NCBI RefSeq assembly: GCF_900111095.1
Contig: NZ_FOGB01000003.1
Span: 337,710-401,709, forward strand
DNA: 64,000 nucleotides
DNA from: Amphritea atlantica
Lineage (GTDB): Bacteria; Pseudomonadota; Gammaproteobacteria; Pseudomonadales; Balneatricaceae
Direction of reading: 5' to 3'
Position numbers and translations under genes: made by a program. The notes under the pieces were generated by a model. It was not told the DNA's origin. It was given only the letters and a program-made list of their open reading frames with translations, and did not search any database. Each line of letters opens with the position of its first letter. Positions within the stretch are counted from its first letter, which is position 1. Shown in pieces: positions 10,101 to 18,236 of this stretch.

Positions 10101-10184
10101 GGCTATCTGCTGGCCAGGCCGATGACCGGTGATACGCTGTTAACCCTGCTGCAAAAACAAACCACAACACCGGCCGAAAAATAA
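7161..10184 (+). CDS. Membrane PAS-PAS-GGDEF-EAL cyclic-di-GMP sensor enzyme
   Basis: This 1007-residue inner-membrane protein has TM1 at about 17-37, a periplasmic sensor (about 40-285, Cache-like by layout), TM2 at about 292-315, PAS1 at about 328-445, PAS2 at about 450-570, GGDEF at about 580-735 and EAL at about 755-1000. The diguanylate cyclase signature RLGGDEF is intact near residue 653, and RRTD five residues upstream matches the inhibitory I-site (RxxD). The EAL domain keeps E-A-L (about 782-784), EITES and DDFGTGYSSL, so both domains look catalytically competent. Net direction (synthesis or hydrolysis) cannot be predicted. The divergent neighbour is a periplasmic binding protein, which could pass a signal to the periplasmic domain. 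A giant adhesin at the right end is a plausible distant target of c-di-GMP. Confidence 0.93.
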   Translation: MRSTNQKKPPSFARWVYGGVLATTLLFIVVLWFSFMQSIQERTERSALYARMIEGTVTRTLEGLEVSLVSLSDDLLDGDLGKGHTARIRDRALKILKFAPQLRQIVVIKGRDTLIDTQTTSPKNINLNILGLDQSARSTYSLGLIIGNTLKGRFLPAQGTFPDEASLRELIPIAIETDSRQGERLLIIATFNPSYLTRYISDLDLEKSDSVYLTDLEGNTLLQKGLYGPNRSYVIQHLKAILSEGADEHWVNNTFGTLPLNTTAIRLLTKYPLAVAIVVNHQGSFFLWLQQKLSLLLILLISNIILIVGAVFVVRNGHRAMEMKAEVALLSEVVEHSPTVIVITDPDGTIEYVNGCFEKITGYRKDEVIGRNPRILKSGETSDTEYTKMWQTLSEGGTWQGEFHNKHKDGSLYWERSSIGPLINEEGEITHYIALKQPITEEKKAQEKLRLASAVFSVAAEAIMVTDQHNRIQMVNESFEQITGYSESEVRGKTPSILKSGLHPSSFYQEMNHQLEATHAWEGEIWNKRKNGEVYPQWLTISCRFNPAGEHEGYVALFSDITQRKQDEAIIIQQANYDTLTGLCNRHLFEDRLKQALALSDRSQTKTALLYIDLDRFKYVNDTFGHSAGDLLLKQVAGRLTSCIRRTDTVARLGGDEFAVVITELTRIASIEEIAQKILHSLVQTYQLENNEAYISCSIGIAIYPDNAATPERLLLNADNAMYKAKQRGRNTREYFNQQLNEDSLRRSQLEQDLFKALERDEFYLLYQPIWSIDGDRIESVEALIRWQHPERGTVSPHEFIAIAEESVLIHAIGKWVIHEACQFARELSDSCKHAPKVSINISSSQFLRGDVEEQLTQEITALKLKGSDLIIEITESILLLEEQKIYQQLESMVSMGVDIAVDDFGTGYSSLSYLKKYPVQRLKIDKSFIDDLESNQDTQSLVSGMISLASSLSLKTVVEGVETQSQLDLLKQFGSPMIQGYLLARPMTGDTLLTLLQKQTTTPAEK

Positions 10185-10258
10185 CGTCAGCGGCTGCGGG
10201 GCGTTTTCTTCGGCTATCCCGGCTGGAGGAACGGCGTCCCGATAATGATATTTTTGAG

Positions 10259-10729
10259 CTATTTTCTTTTTTCCAGATTATCCCGGATCACATCCAGACG
10301 CTCTTTCAGTGCTTCGTCATCCTGCATCTGATCAAGTTCAACTGAATGTGAGGTGGTGTGAGACTCTGCCCGCTCCAGAGCGTCGCTCAGCGCTTTAAGG
10401 CTTTGAGTGATCGATTCATAGGTCTTACGATCCAACGTTTCCAGCTTATCCAGCGCATCGACTGCCTGCGCCATCAACGCAGGCAGAGTTTCCAGAATAG
10501 TCGTTTCAATCGACTTCTCTTCCAGTACAGACTGCAACCGGGTTCGGTCAGTCAGCCAGTGTGCAAGCTGTTCCCGCTCATCCTGAGTCAGTGCCGCAGC
10601 TACATGGGGAGCGACCCGGTCAACCTGCGCATTAAACGATGTCACCACCAACCGCTTCTCTTCGCCGGTATCGGGATCATTGAAGACTCGTACACAGTTG
10701 ATAGTTTCGCCAACAGTAATAAATTCCAT
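10259..10729 (-). CDS. Uncharacterised 156-residue protein
   Basis: I do not recognise a family. The protein is soluble and acidic with no signal peptide. The N-terminal third (about 1-50) is beta-rich and contains an F-N-D-P-D-T-G-E-E-K motif. The remainder (about 55-156) is strongly helical with Leu/Ala/Glu/Lys heptads (LETLPALMAQAVDALDKLETL), suggesting a coiled-coil or four-helix segment. AAGG just before the ATG supports this start. It follows mgtE on the same strand after a 200-base gap holding 14-base tandem repeats, so co-transcription is uncertain. It converges with the GGDEF-EAL gene. Confidence 0.75.
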   Translation of the reverse strand: MEFITVGETINCVRVFNDPDTGEEKRLVVTSFNAQVDRVAPHVAAALTQDEREQLAHWLTDRTRLQSVLEEKSIETTILETLPALMAQAVDALDKLETLDRKTYESITQSLKALSDALERAESHTTSHSVELDQMQDDEALKERLDVIRDNLEKRK

Positions 10730-10834
10730 CCTTACCTCGTTGTCTGGTACCTGTTATTGGTGCTCATTATCTATTAGGTTAAGAAGATTGCTTCGGCTTA
10801 GCGCAACACAGCAGTTATCATGCGATGGCTCTAT

Positions 10835-10876
10835 CCTGCTTGCCTCCCCCTGCTTGCCTAACCCTACTTGCTTAAC
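10835..10876. repeat. Three degenerate 14-base tandem repeats
   Basis: Units CCTGCTTGCCTCCC (10835-10848), CCTGCTTGCCTAAC (10849-10862) and CCTACTTGCTTAAC (10863-10876) stand head to tail in the gap between mgtE and the 156-aa gene. A partial fourth copy (CCTGTTTTAGCTTA) may follow. No protein is encoded across them. Function is unknown. Confidence 0.75.
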
Positions 10877-10929
10877 CCTGTTTTAGCTTAGCAGTTGACG
10901 CTCGGGCTTGCTTTGGAGTGGTTTAAGAG

Positions 10930-12279
10930 TCAGATAAGCAGTTTTGCCAACCCCAGGAAGGAAAAAAAACCGATAGCATCGGTAAACGTGGTCAGCACGA
11001 CACTGCCCGCCACAGCGGGATCAATAGACATCCGTTGCAGCAATAACGGAATAAAGATCCCCCCGATAACACCGGTAACCAGCACGATCATTAACGCCAT
11101 GCCAAACACGACACCCAGCATCGGATCACCAAACCAATAGAGCGCGATAGCCGCCACCGCCAGCGCCCAGACCAGGCCATTAAGAAACACCACGGAGGCT
11201 TCATGGGCGATCAGTTGCGGGATATTACTCCGGCCAATCTGGTTAAGCGCCAGGCCACGGGTCACAATCGTCAGCGTCTGCGACCCCGCCACCCCGCCCA
11301 TACTGGCCACCACCGGCATCAGTACTGCCAGTGCAATCAGTTGTTCAATTACCGCTTCAAATAAGCCGATCACCCAGGCCGCAACAAACGCAGTAATCAG
11401 ATTGATCCCCAGCCAGTAACCCCGCTTGTAGGCGCTGGTTAATACCGGCGAAAACATATCCGCATTACTTTCCAGACCAGCCGAGCGCAATAACTTATCG
11501 TCGGCCTGTTCCTGAATCACATCGACCACATCATCAATGGTAATGCGACCCAATAAGCGATAGTTATGATCAACCACCGGTGCAGACAGCAGATCACAGT
11601 CGACAAATATGCGGGCAACCCGCTCCTGGCTGGCGTCGACCGGTATCGCCTGAAAGCTCTCATCCAGAATATCGGCCACCAGAGTATCGGGCGGCAGTGA
11701 GACAACTTCACTGAGCGGCAGTACCCCCAACAGCTTATTGGTCCGGTCCACCACCATCAGACTATCCAGCTGCTCGGGCATTTCACCCTCTTTATTGCGC
11801 AGCAAACGCAGATACCGCAGCACAGAAAGCACCGACACATCGGCTCTGACCGCGGTCGCATCGGTGTCCATCAGGCCACCCGCCGTGTTATCCGGATAGT
11901 GCTTAACACTGTTATAGCGACGTTTGCGCAGCTCATCCATCGCTGCAATCATCGCATTGATTACGGTACCGGGAAGATCTTCATCGATATCAGCCAGTTC
12001 ATCCGGCTGCAACAGGAACAGACTTTCTAACAAAGCCTCTTGCGGGGTATTATCGATGAGAAACTGACGCACTTTGCCATGAATGCTTTTCAGCACCCCG
12101 GCGCGCTTCTGCACATCAAGACATGCCCATATAACTGAGCGATTTTCCGGGGTAGAAGCCTCAATAAGACGGGCTGTTTCGCTACTGCTGACTTCGGCCA
12201 GCAGGTTATTCAGCGTAACATCGTCTTGTCGCTCGATCGCTTCATGGATCTGATCGATGCGCAGATTAACCTGAGACAT
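10930..12279 (-). CDS. mgtE: MgtE magnesium transporter
   Basis: This 449-residue protein has full MgtE architecture: an N-terminal superhelical domain (about 1-130, with LLQPDELADIDEDLP), the linker DNTAGGLMDTDATAV that leads into paired CBS domains (about 140-260), a plug helix, and a five-helix membrane domain (about 285-449). The membrane part contains MPVVASMGGVAGSQTLTIVTRGLAL, the conserved pore region with the G-N/S-x-G-x-Q-like signature. Family members are Mg2+ channels gated by Mg2+ binding to the N and CBS domains. AGGAGTAGGG just upstream of ATG 12279 is a strong Shine-Dalgarno. It appears monocistronic or leads the 156-aa gene. No Mg2+ riboswitch is apparent in the 182-base upstream gap. 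Confidence 0.95.
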   Translation of the reverse strand: MSQVNLRIDQIHEAIERQDDVTLNNLLAEVSSSETARLIEASTPENRSVIWACLDVQKRAGVLKSIHGKVRQFLIDNTPQEALLESLFLLQPDELADIDEDLPGTVINAMIAAMDELRKRRYNSVKHYPDNTAGGLMDTDATAVRADVSVLSVLRYLRLLRNKEGEMPEQLDSLMVVDRTNKLLGVLPLSEVVSLPPDTLVADILDESFQAIPVDASQERVARIFVDCDLLSAPVVDHNYRLLGRITIDDVVDVIQEQADDKLLRSAGLESNADMFSPVLTSAYKRGYWLGINLITAFVAAWVIGLFEAVIEQLIALAVLMPVVASMGGVAGSQTLTIVTRGLALNQIGRSNIPQLIAHEASVVFLNGLVWALAVAAIALYWFGDPMLGVVFGMALMIVLVTGVIGGIFIPLLLQRMSIDPAVAGSVVLTTFTDAIGFFSFLGLAKLLI

Positions 12280-12461
12280 ACCCTACTCCTGATTGATAAG
12301 CTCCCTGAACAATTCAGTACGGTCGCAGCGTGTTAAGGATACCCATAAACACTCAACTGAATACTCTACTCCGCAACCCGTTGAAAAGAACGCTATATTT
12401 CAATCATTGATATTTTAATCATCTTGCAGTCTCAGTCCAGAGCGGAAAATCATGCAAACTA

Positions 12462-13919
12462 TCAGTTAACAGGCTGTATCGGATAACCCGCCAGACAGAT
12501 CGCCCGTCCGTGGTCATGTACCTCCACCAGCGCTTTATGCAGGCTTTTCACCGCATTATCGTAATCGGTTTCCTCAATCACAAACTGCATATCCACCTGC
12601 CGCATCGACTGATGAATCGCCAGGACACTGATATTGCCTTCTGCGATAGCGGATACCGCTTTAGCCAGAATTCCAGGCACCTCCATATCACTGCCAATGG
12701 CCGAGGCGATCGCCACTTTTTTCTGATCCAGTTCAGCCTCAGGAAACCTCTCGGCCAATGCTGAACGAATCCGCTTAACCGTTTTCAGGTTGGTCGCCAG
12801 ATAGTGGGTGATGGTGTTGGCATTAACATCCTTAGACACAATATGCGCGCGAAAACGCTTAATCAGCGCCAGAATTTCCCGATCATAATCTTCGAGACTG
12901 CCCGCCATATCCTGATCAAACAGCTCCAGTGCATAGACCCCCTTACAACCGGCGATTATCTCAACCCGCGGAGTATCGCTGACATAGTCTCCGGTAATCA
13001 GGGTGCCGGTGTGTTCCGGCTCAAAGGTATTTTTCACCCGCAACGGAACATTGTGCTGCCGCAAACCTTTCGCCGCTTTCGGATGGATCGCCTCCATCCC
13101 CAGATTGGCTAACTGATCTGCCACATCATAGTTGGTGCGTCCAATCGGCACCGCATTACCCTCACCCACCAGGCGTGGATCAGCACTGCTAAGGTGAAAC
13201 TCTTTGTGAATAACCGCTTCCCGGGCCTGAGTCAGCACCGCCAGACGACTGAAAGTCATCTCACTGTAGCCGCGATCAAATGAGGACATGAGACCATCTT
13301 CACTGTGGGCATAACCGGTCACCACCGGCAACTGGCTATCCAGATCGATCGAGCGGAACGCTGATCGGATGCGGTCATCCAGTGACATATGCCGATCCGT
13401 ATCCCAGCCAGTCAGGTCAACATAGCAGGCACTGACACCATCACGCTTAAGCAGCTCAACCATATTCCAGGCGCTGTGGGCTTCACCAATACTGGCGAGC
13501 ATCTCGCGAACGGTGGCCAGGTGGGCATCCAGTGCAAAATGACCATGCATACACAGGCTGTGCAGATCGGTGAGGCATTTTTGGGCATCCTGCAACCGTT
13601 CATCAATAAAATTATTCGCTCTGATCAACAGCTCACCTTTACCGAACAGCTGCAGATTCAGATCGTACATCTCACATTTAAGCTGCTCCAGCGCCTGAAG
13701 CCAGCTTTTATCTTCCATACTGCTGGCAAACAGGCCGTAAACGCCCGGCTGACCGCTCTTCTTGTGCTCCAGCAGCTTATCCGTTATTCCGCCATAGGCT
13801 GAGACAACAAACACTCGCTGATAGAGTGTGTCAGGATTAGAGGGTTTAAAAATAATATTATCCCGGACCGACACATAATCAGACATCGATGTGCCGCCGA
13901 TCTTTTCTATAGTGTGCAT
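12462..13919 (-). CDS. ask: Ectoine-associated aspartate kinase (Ask_Ect)
   Basis: Aspartokinase phosphorylates L-aspartate, the first step toward aspartate semialdehyde, the ectoine precursor. The 485-residue protein has the kinase motif KIGGTSM near the N-terminus (residues 5-11, in place of the common K-F-G-G-T-S), SFDRGYSEMTFSRLA, and tandem C-terminal ACT domains (about 350-485; VAIASAIGSDMEVPGILAKAV). It belongs to the specialised branch linked to ect operons, which is thought to escape normal feedback inhibition by lysine and threonine. It is the last gene of the ect operon, 81 bases after ectD and separated from it by a perfect hairpin. ATG 13919 is preferred over an in-frame TTG 9 bases upstream because the protein then begins MHTIEKIGGTSM. 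Confidence 0.92.
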   Translation of the reverse strand: MHTIEKIGGTSMSDYVSVRDNIIFKPSNPDTLYQRVFVVSAYGGITDKLLEHKKSGQPGVYGLFASSMEDKSWLQALEQLKCEMYDLNLQLFGKGELLIRANNFIDERLQDAQKCLTDLHSLCMHGHFALDAHLATVREMLASIGEAHSAWNMVELLKRDGVSACYVDLTGWDTDRHMSLDDRIRSAFRSIDLDSQLPVVTGYAHSEDGLMSSFDRGYSEMTFSRLAVLTQAREAVIHKEFHLSSADPRLVGEGNAVPIGRTNYDVADQLANLGMEAIHPKAAKGLRQHNVPLRVKNTFEPEHTGTLITGDYVSDTPRVEIIAGCKGVYALELFDQDMAGSLEDYDREILALIKRFRAHIVSKDVNANTITHYLATNLKTVKRIRSALAERFPEAELDQKKVAIASAIGSDMEVPGILAKAVSAIAEGNISVLAIHQSMRQVDMQFVIEETDYDNAVKSLHKALVEVHDHGRAICLAGYPIQPVN

Positions 13920-13977
13920 AACTCTCAAATTTTCAGTTTATAAGATGATTGCAACAGTCACTGCCGCTCAAAAGTTA

Positions 13978-13994
13978 AGCCGCTCAGAGCGGCT
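13978..13994 (-). promoter_or_regulatory. Perfect hairpin between ectD and ask
   Basis: AGCCGCTC-A-GAGCGGCT is an 8-base perfect inverted repeat with a one-base centre, starting 7 bases past the ectD stop. On the transcribed strand it is followed by TTAACTTTT, a weak U-run. It may be an attenuating terminator or a 3' stability element that lowers ask expression relative to ectABCD. Its function is inferred. Confidence 0.6.
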
Positions 13995-14000
13995 CACAGC

Positions 14001-14909
14001 TCACTCAGCAGGCGGAACTGCCGAAATATTTTCACGGCTGCAGATATATTCCGGACGGGGAGGCTGATCACAGAACGGCGCAACAACCTGGTTACTCATG
14101 GCGTTATAAACAAAGAACACATTGGAACGCGGTTCCGGCGTAATATTTCCGTTTGAACCGTGCATCACATTACAGTCAAAAACGATGACACTGCCAGGTT
14201 TACATTTGGCGCTCACAATCCCGCCGGATTGAGCCATCTGCTTTAGCTGATCATCAGAAGGCACGCCATATTCCTGCTTTTTCAAAGAGGACTGAAAGTG
14301 ATTTTCCGGCGTTTCTCCGGCACAGGCCGCATATTGCTGATGGGAACCGGGGATCAGCATTAACGGGCCGTTATAGTCAAAGTTTTCCGTTAATGTAATC
14401 GACATACTCAGTGCCCGCATCCGGGGCATCCCATCCTCCACATGCCAGGTTTCAAAGTCTGAGTGCCAATAGAACTCTTTACCCCGAAATCCCGGCTTAT
14501 AGTTAAGACGGGACTGATGGATATACACCTCATCATTGAGAATATACCGTGCCAGTTCTGCCAGGCGCGGATCGGCCGCCAGCTTCCTGAACAGAGGGCT
14601 GTTTTCATGTACCCGAAACACCGAGCGCACTTCGCCGCTTTCCGGCTCGGTAATGGTTTCACCCGACTGTTTCACCTCCGTATCATTGCGTAACCGTTCC
14701 AGCTCCTGTTGAAACATGTTGACTTCAACCGCTGAAAACATATCCTCCAGCACCATAAACCCCTGCTCTGCATAATCATTTATCTGCTGATCAGAGATGG
14801 GCGCAACCCGCCCCTTAGGCGCGTAGACCGTTGGATCCTGGCGCTGGGTAATACGATGAACACCCTGTCGTGATGGGTAAAGGTCTTCACACTCTGGTTC
14901 ACCCGCCAT
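14001..14909 (-). CDS. ectD: Ectoine hydroxylase
   Basis: EctD is a non-haem Fe(II)/2-oxoglutarate dioxygenase that converts ectoine to 5-hydroxyectoine, a better desiccation and heat protectant. The facial-triad motif H-x-D appears in FYWHSDFETWHVEDGMP, and the distal His in CNVMHGSNGN, followed by the 2-oxoglutarate-binding Arg in EPRSNVFF. About 302 residues from ATG 14909 matches the family (about 300-330). AGAGGA sits 6 bases before this ATG. An upstream in-frame ATG at 14936 would overlap the ectC stop by 4 bases and add nine residues; either is possible. The host should therefore make both ectoine and hydroxyectoine. Confidence 0.94.
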   Translation of the reverse strand: MAGEPECEDLYPSRQGVHRITQRQDPTVYAPKGRVAPISDQQINDYAEQGFMVLEDMFSAVEVNMFQQELERLRNDTEVKQSGETITEPESGEVRSVFRVHENSPLFRKLAADPRLAELARYILNDEVYIHQSRLNYKPGFRGKEFYWHSDFETWHVEDGMPRMRALSMSITLTENFDYNGPLMLIPGSHQQYAACAGETPENHFQSSLKKQEYGVPSDDQLKQMAQSGGIVSAKCKPGSVIVFDCNVMHGSNGNITPEPRSNVFFVYNAMSNQVVAPFCDQPPRPEYICSRENISAVPPAE

Positions 14910-14932
14910 AAACATTCCTCTCATATTCATAA

Positions 14933-15337
14933 TCAAGCAGTCACTGTTTCCGCATTCAGCTCATACGCGCCTTCCGCGTTATGAACCTCTTTACCGTTCA
15001 GGGGCGGATTAAAAACACAGGCCATCTGCATCTCTTCAAAAGCCCGCAAGATATGCTTATCATTCTTATCAAGAATATAGAGAGTACCCGGTTTAATCGG
15101 ATATTTCTTTCCTTCAGGTACCGTTTCAACCTCACCCTCACCGGATATACAGTAGACCGATTCAAGATGGTTCTGATAATGCATGCCAAAATCAGCATAC
15201 TTATAGATGGTGGTGATGTGAAATGAGAATCCCATATTGTCATCTTTCAGCAGCATCCGGGTGCTTTCCCAGTTACCATCGGGAGATACAATTCGACGAT
15301 TACTCTGCTCGGCTGTTGCTAAATCACGTACAATCAT
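14933..15337 (-). CDS. ectC: L-ectoine synthase
   Basis: EctC cyclises N-gamma-acetyl-diaminobutyrate to ectoine. The 134-residue protein is a single-domain cupin of standard length. Metal ligands described for Paenibacillus EctC (Glu, Tyr, His) align with Glu in HLESVYC, Tyr in GTLYILD and His in NDKHILR, the last two spaced by eight residues as expected. It begins [19 protein letters not shown], typical of the family. It lies third in the operon, 16 bases after the mini-cupin gene, and is coupled to ectD. Confidence 0.96.
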   Translation of the reverse strand: MIVRDLATAEQSNRRIVSPDGNWESTRMLLKDDNMGFSFHITTIYKYADFGMHYQNHLESVYCISGEGEVETVPEGKKYPIKPGTLYILDKNDKHILRAFEEMQMACVFNPPLNGKEVHNAEGAYELNAETVTA

Positions 15338-15353
15338 TTTGTTTCCTTAATAT

Positions 15354-15611
15354 TCAGTTTTTAGTTGCTTCTGCATCTGACGCGGGCTTCAGGGTGATGA
15401 CCATATCCTCACTGCCGGAGACGGTAACCACCTCATCAGCCGGAATCAGCATGCTTTGCGCCGACTTCAGCCGATATGGCCGGGATCGGGACATCACCCG
15501 AATCAATCCCGACCCTCTGAGGCAGTGAAGCCTGTAGAGACACCGCTGTGGCCTCTCGGGGAGCAATACCCGCTCCCCTCTCCAGATATGAATCAGATCC
15601 TGCTCGGCCAT
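15354..15611 (-). CDS. EctC-like mini-cupin between ectB and ectC, lacking metal ligands
   Basis: This is an 85-residue protein whose ATG lies 2 bases after the ectB stop, so it is almost certainly translated with the operon. Its core HCLRGSGLIRVMSRSRPYRL then QSMLIPADEVVTVSG aligns by eye, nearly without gaps, with the second half of EctC ([34 protein letters not shown]). Residues matching the EctC Tyr and His ligands are Met and Val here, and the Glu-bearing segment is absent or unrecognisable, so catalysis like EctC is unlikely. It could be a decayed ectC duplicate, an EctC partner or a small-molecule sensor. I know of no named family. It is conserved in frame between two essential operon genes, which argues it is not noise. 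Confidence 0.75.
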   Translation of the reverse strand: MAEQDLIHIWRGERVLLPERPQRCLYRLHCLRGSGLIRVMSRSRPYRLKSAQSMLIPADEVVTVSGSEDMVITLKPASDAEATKN

Positions 15612-15613
15612 GT

Positions 15614-16945
<1,332 letters not shown>

Positions 16946-16977
16946 TTAAGGGACAATTTATATAGAACTACGAAATA

Positions 16978-17472
16978 TTAACGATGGAGTGGACCGATAC
17001 GGACCAGGAACTCTGAATCGTGCTGATCATTAAAGTGCTCTGCACGATCAAACATCAGCGCTCGTTCAAGGGGGGCACTACACTGCTTAGCCAGACGTGT
17101 AAACAACGCCCATGAGGGGGCGTTATCCTCTGTGATTGTTGTCTCAACATGTGACACCGAACGGTTTCCACCTGATGCCAGAAGCTGCAACAACATCTGC
17201 GTTGCAAGCCCACAACCACGGGCCTTTGAGGACACTGCGACCTGCCAGACAAACAGCGTGTCCGGGGTCTGCGGCTTATGATAACCACTGATAAAACCAA
17301 CCACCTGACCCTCATATTCAGCCAGTATTGAGGTCTCAGAAAAATGGCTGCACTGCAACAGGTTACAGTAACAGGAGTTGCTATCGAGTTCGGGAATGTT
17401 ATTGATAAGGTAATTCACTGCAAAACCATCGGCAGCGGTAGGGGTGCGTAAAATTACGCTTGAGATATCCAT
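16978..17472 (-). CDS. ectA: L-2,4-diaminobutyrate acetyltransferase
   Basis: EctA acetylates diaminobutyrate at the gamma amino group using acetyl-CoA. The 164-residue GNAT protein has LRTPTAADGFAVNYLI at the N-terminus, the acetyl-CoA-binding region VAVSSKARGCGLATQML (a Q/R-x-x-G-x-G/A variant with Cys), and ETTITEDNAPSWALFTRLA, all family hallmarks. AGAGGA is 4 bases before the ATG. It is the first gene of the operon ectA-ectB-mini-cupin-ectC-ectD-ask, downstream of a predicted sigma70 promoter at 17526-17553 and divergent from ectR. Confidence 0.95.
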   Translation of the reverse strand: MDISSVILRTPTAADGFAVNYLINNIPELDSNSCYCNLLQCSHFSETSILAEYEGQVVGFISGYHKPQTPDTLFVWQVAVSSKARGCGLATQMLLQLLASGGNRSVSHVETTITEDNAPSWALFTRLAKQCSAPLERALMFDRAEHFNDQHDSEFLVRIGPLHR

Positions 17473-17501
17473 CGTTCCTCTAATATTTAGAATTACATTT
17501 A

Positions 17502-17553
17502 TTTAGCTTTACTAATTACTTTTATATTATAAAACATACTAAGCCCCGTTAAA
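17502..17553 (-). promoter_or_regulatory. ectA promoter with candidate EctR operator
   Basis: Reading the minus strand, a perfect TATAAT -10 lies at 17531-17526 with a weak -35 (TTTAAC, 17553-17548), spacer 16. Just downstream, overlapping the expected transcription start and early leader, is an inverted repeat TTAG-N5-CTAA (17503-17515). A second, CTAA-TAT-TTAG, lies at 17480-17490. Paired short AT-rich half-sites overlapping a promoter are typical of MarR-type operators, and EctR1 of methanotrophs represses ect from such a position. The boundaries are inferred. Confidence 0.55.
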
Positions 17554-17698
17554 CAACCTATACAAACGGTTATTAGGCGGTAATAGCCAAAATATATACT
17601 TAGAAATACAAATCATCCCCTCTGCATAGCCAGCTATTTCTAGAAAACACAGATAAAACTCCGTAGAATAGCCAACCAAAATAATTTCAGGACAGCCC

Positions 17699-18193
17699 AT
17701 GGAAAACAGCCAGAAAGCGCTGGTATTACTGCGCCAGATCATCCGCTCAACCGATATGCAGGATAAGGATATCAGCCGCAGCACCGGGTTAACGCCACCT
17801 CAACTAATGGTGATGCAGACCCTGCGGGAAAATACTCAGTTAACCACGGGTGAGCTGGCAAAGGAGATGGTTCTGACTCAGGCAACGGTCACCAGTATTC
17901 TGGACCGACTTGAAAGAAAGGAGCTGATAGCCCGGGAACGGGGTATAGAGGACAAACGGAAAGTCTGGGTCAGCCTGACGGAAAAAGGGGTTGAGCTGAT
18001 GAAAGGCGCCCCGACAACCCAGCAGGATATCTTTGTCCGGAACTTTGAGGATATGCAGAACTGGGAACAGTCGATGATCGTCTCCAGCCTGGAGCGGATC
18101 GCCTTTATGCTCAACGCTCAGCATCTGGACGCAGCACCACTATTGGATATCGGCGAACTGGACCGCTCCCAGCAGGAGTATTCAAAAAACTGA
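17699..18193 (+). CDS. ectR: MarR-family regulator of ectoine synthesis (EctR-like)
   Basis: This 164-residue winged-helix MarR protein has its HTH at about 40-95 (TGLTPPQLMVMQTL, LTTGELAKEMVLTQATVTSILDRLERKEL) and the wing region ARERGIEDKRKVWVSLTEKG. It is divergent from ectA across a 226-base intergenic region, the same arrangement as ectR1 in halotolerant methylotrophs, where the product represses ectABC-ask and itself. CAGGA precedes the ATG by about 7 bases. The name rests on family and position together; the osmotic signal it senses is not visible from sequence. Confidence 0.85.
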   Translation: MENSQKALVLLRQIIRSTDMQDKDISRSTGLTPPQLMVMQTLRENTQLTTGELAKEMVLTQATVTSILDRLERKELIARERGIEDKRKVWVSLTEKGVELMKGAPTTQQDIFVRNFEDMQNWEQSMIVSSLERIAFMLNAQHLDAAPLLDIGELDRSQQEYSKN

Positions 18194-18236
18194 TCTCCGC
18201 ACAAAGCCCGCAACAACCGATGCGGGCCAGCAACGA

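Noticed and set aside
10172..10230. Terminator after the GGDEF-EAL gene
   Set aside because: GCCGAAAA and TTTTCTTCGGC can pair, but the stem encloses a large loop and has no U-tract, so it was not called.
12280..12461. Mg2+ riboswitch upstream of mgtE
   Set aside because: The 182-base leader shows no M-box-like conserved helices, and such elements are mostly found in Firmicutes.
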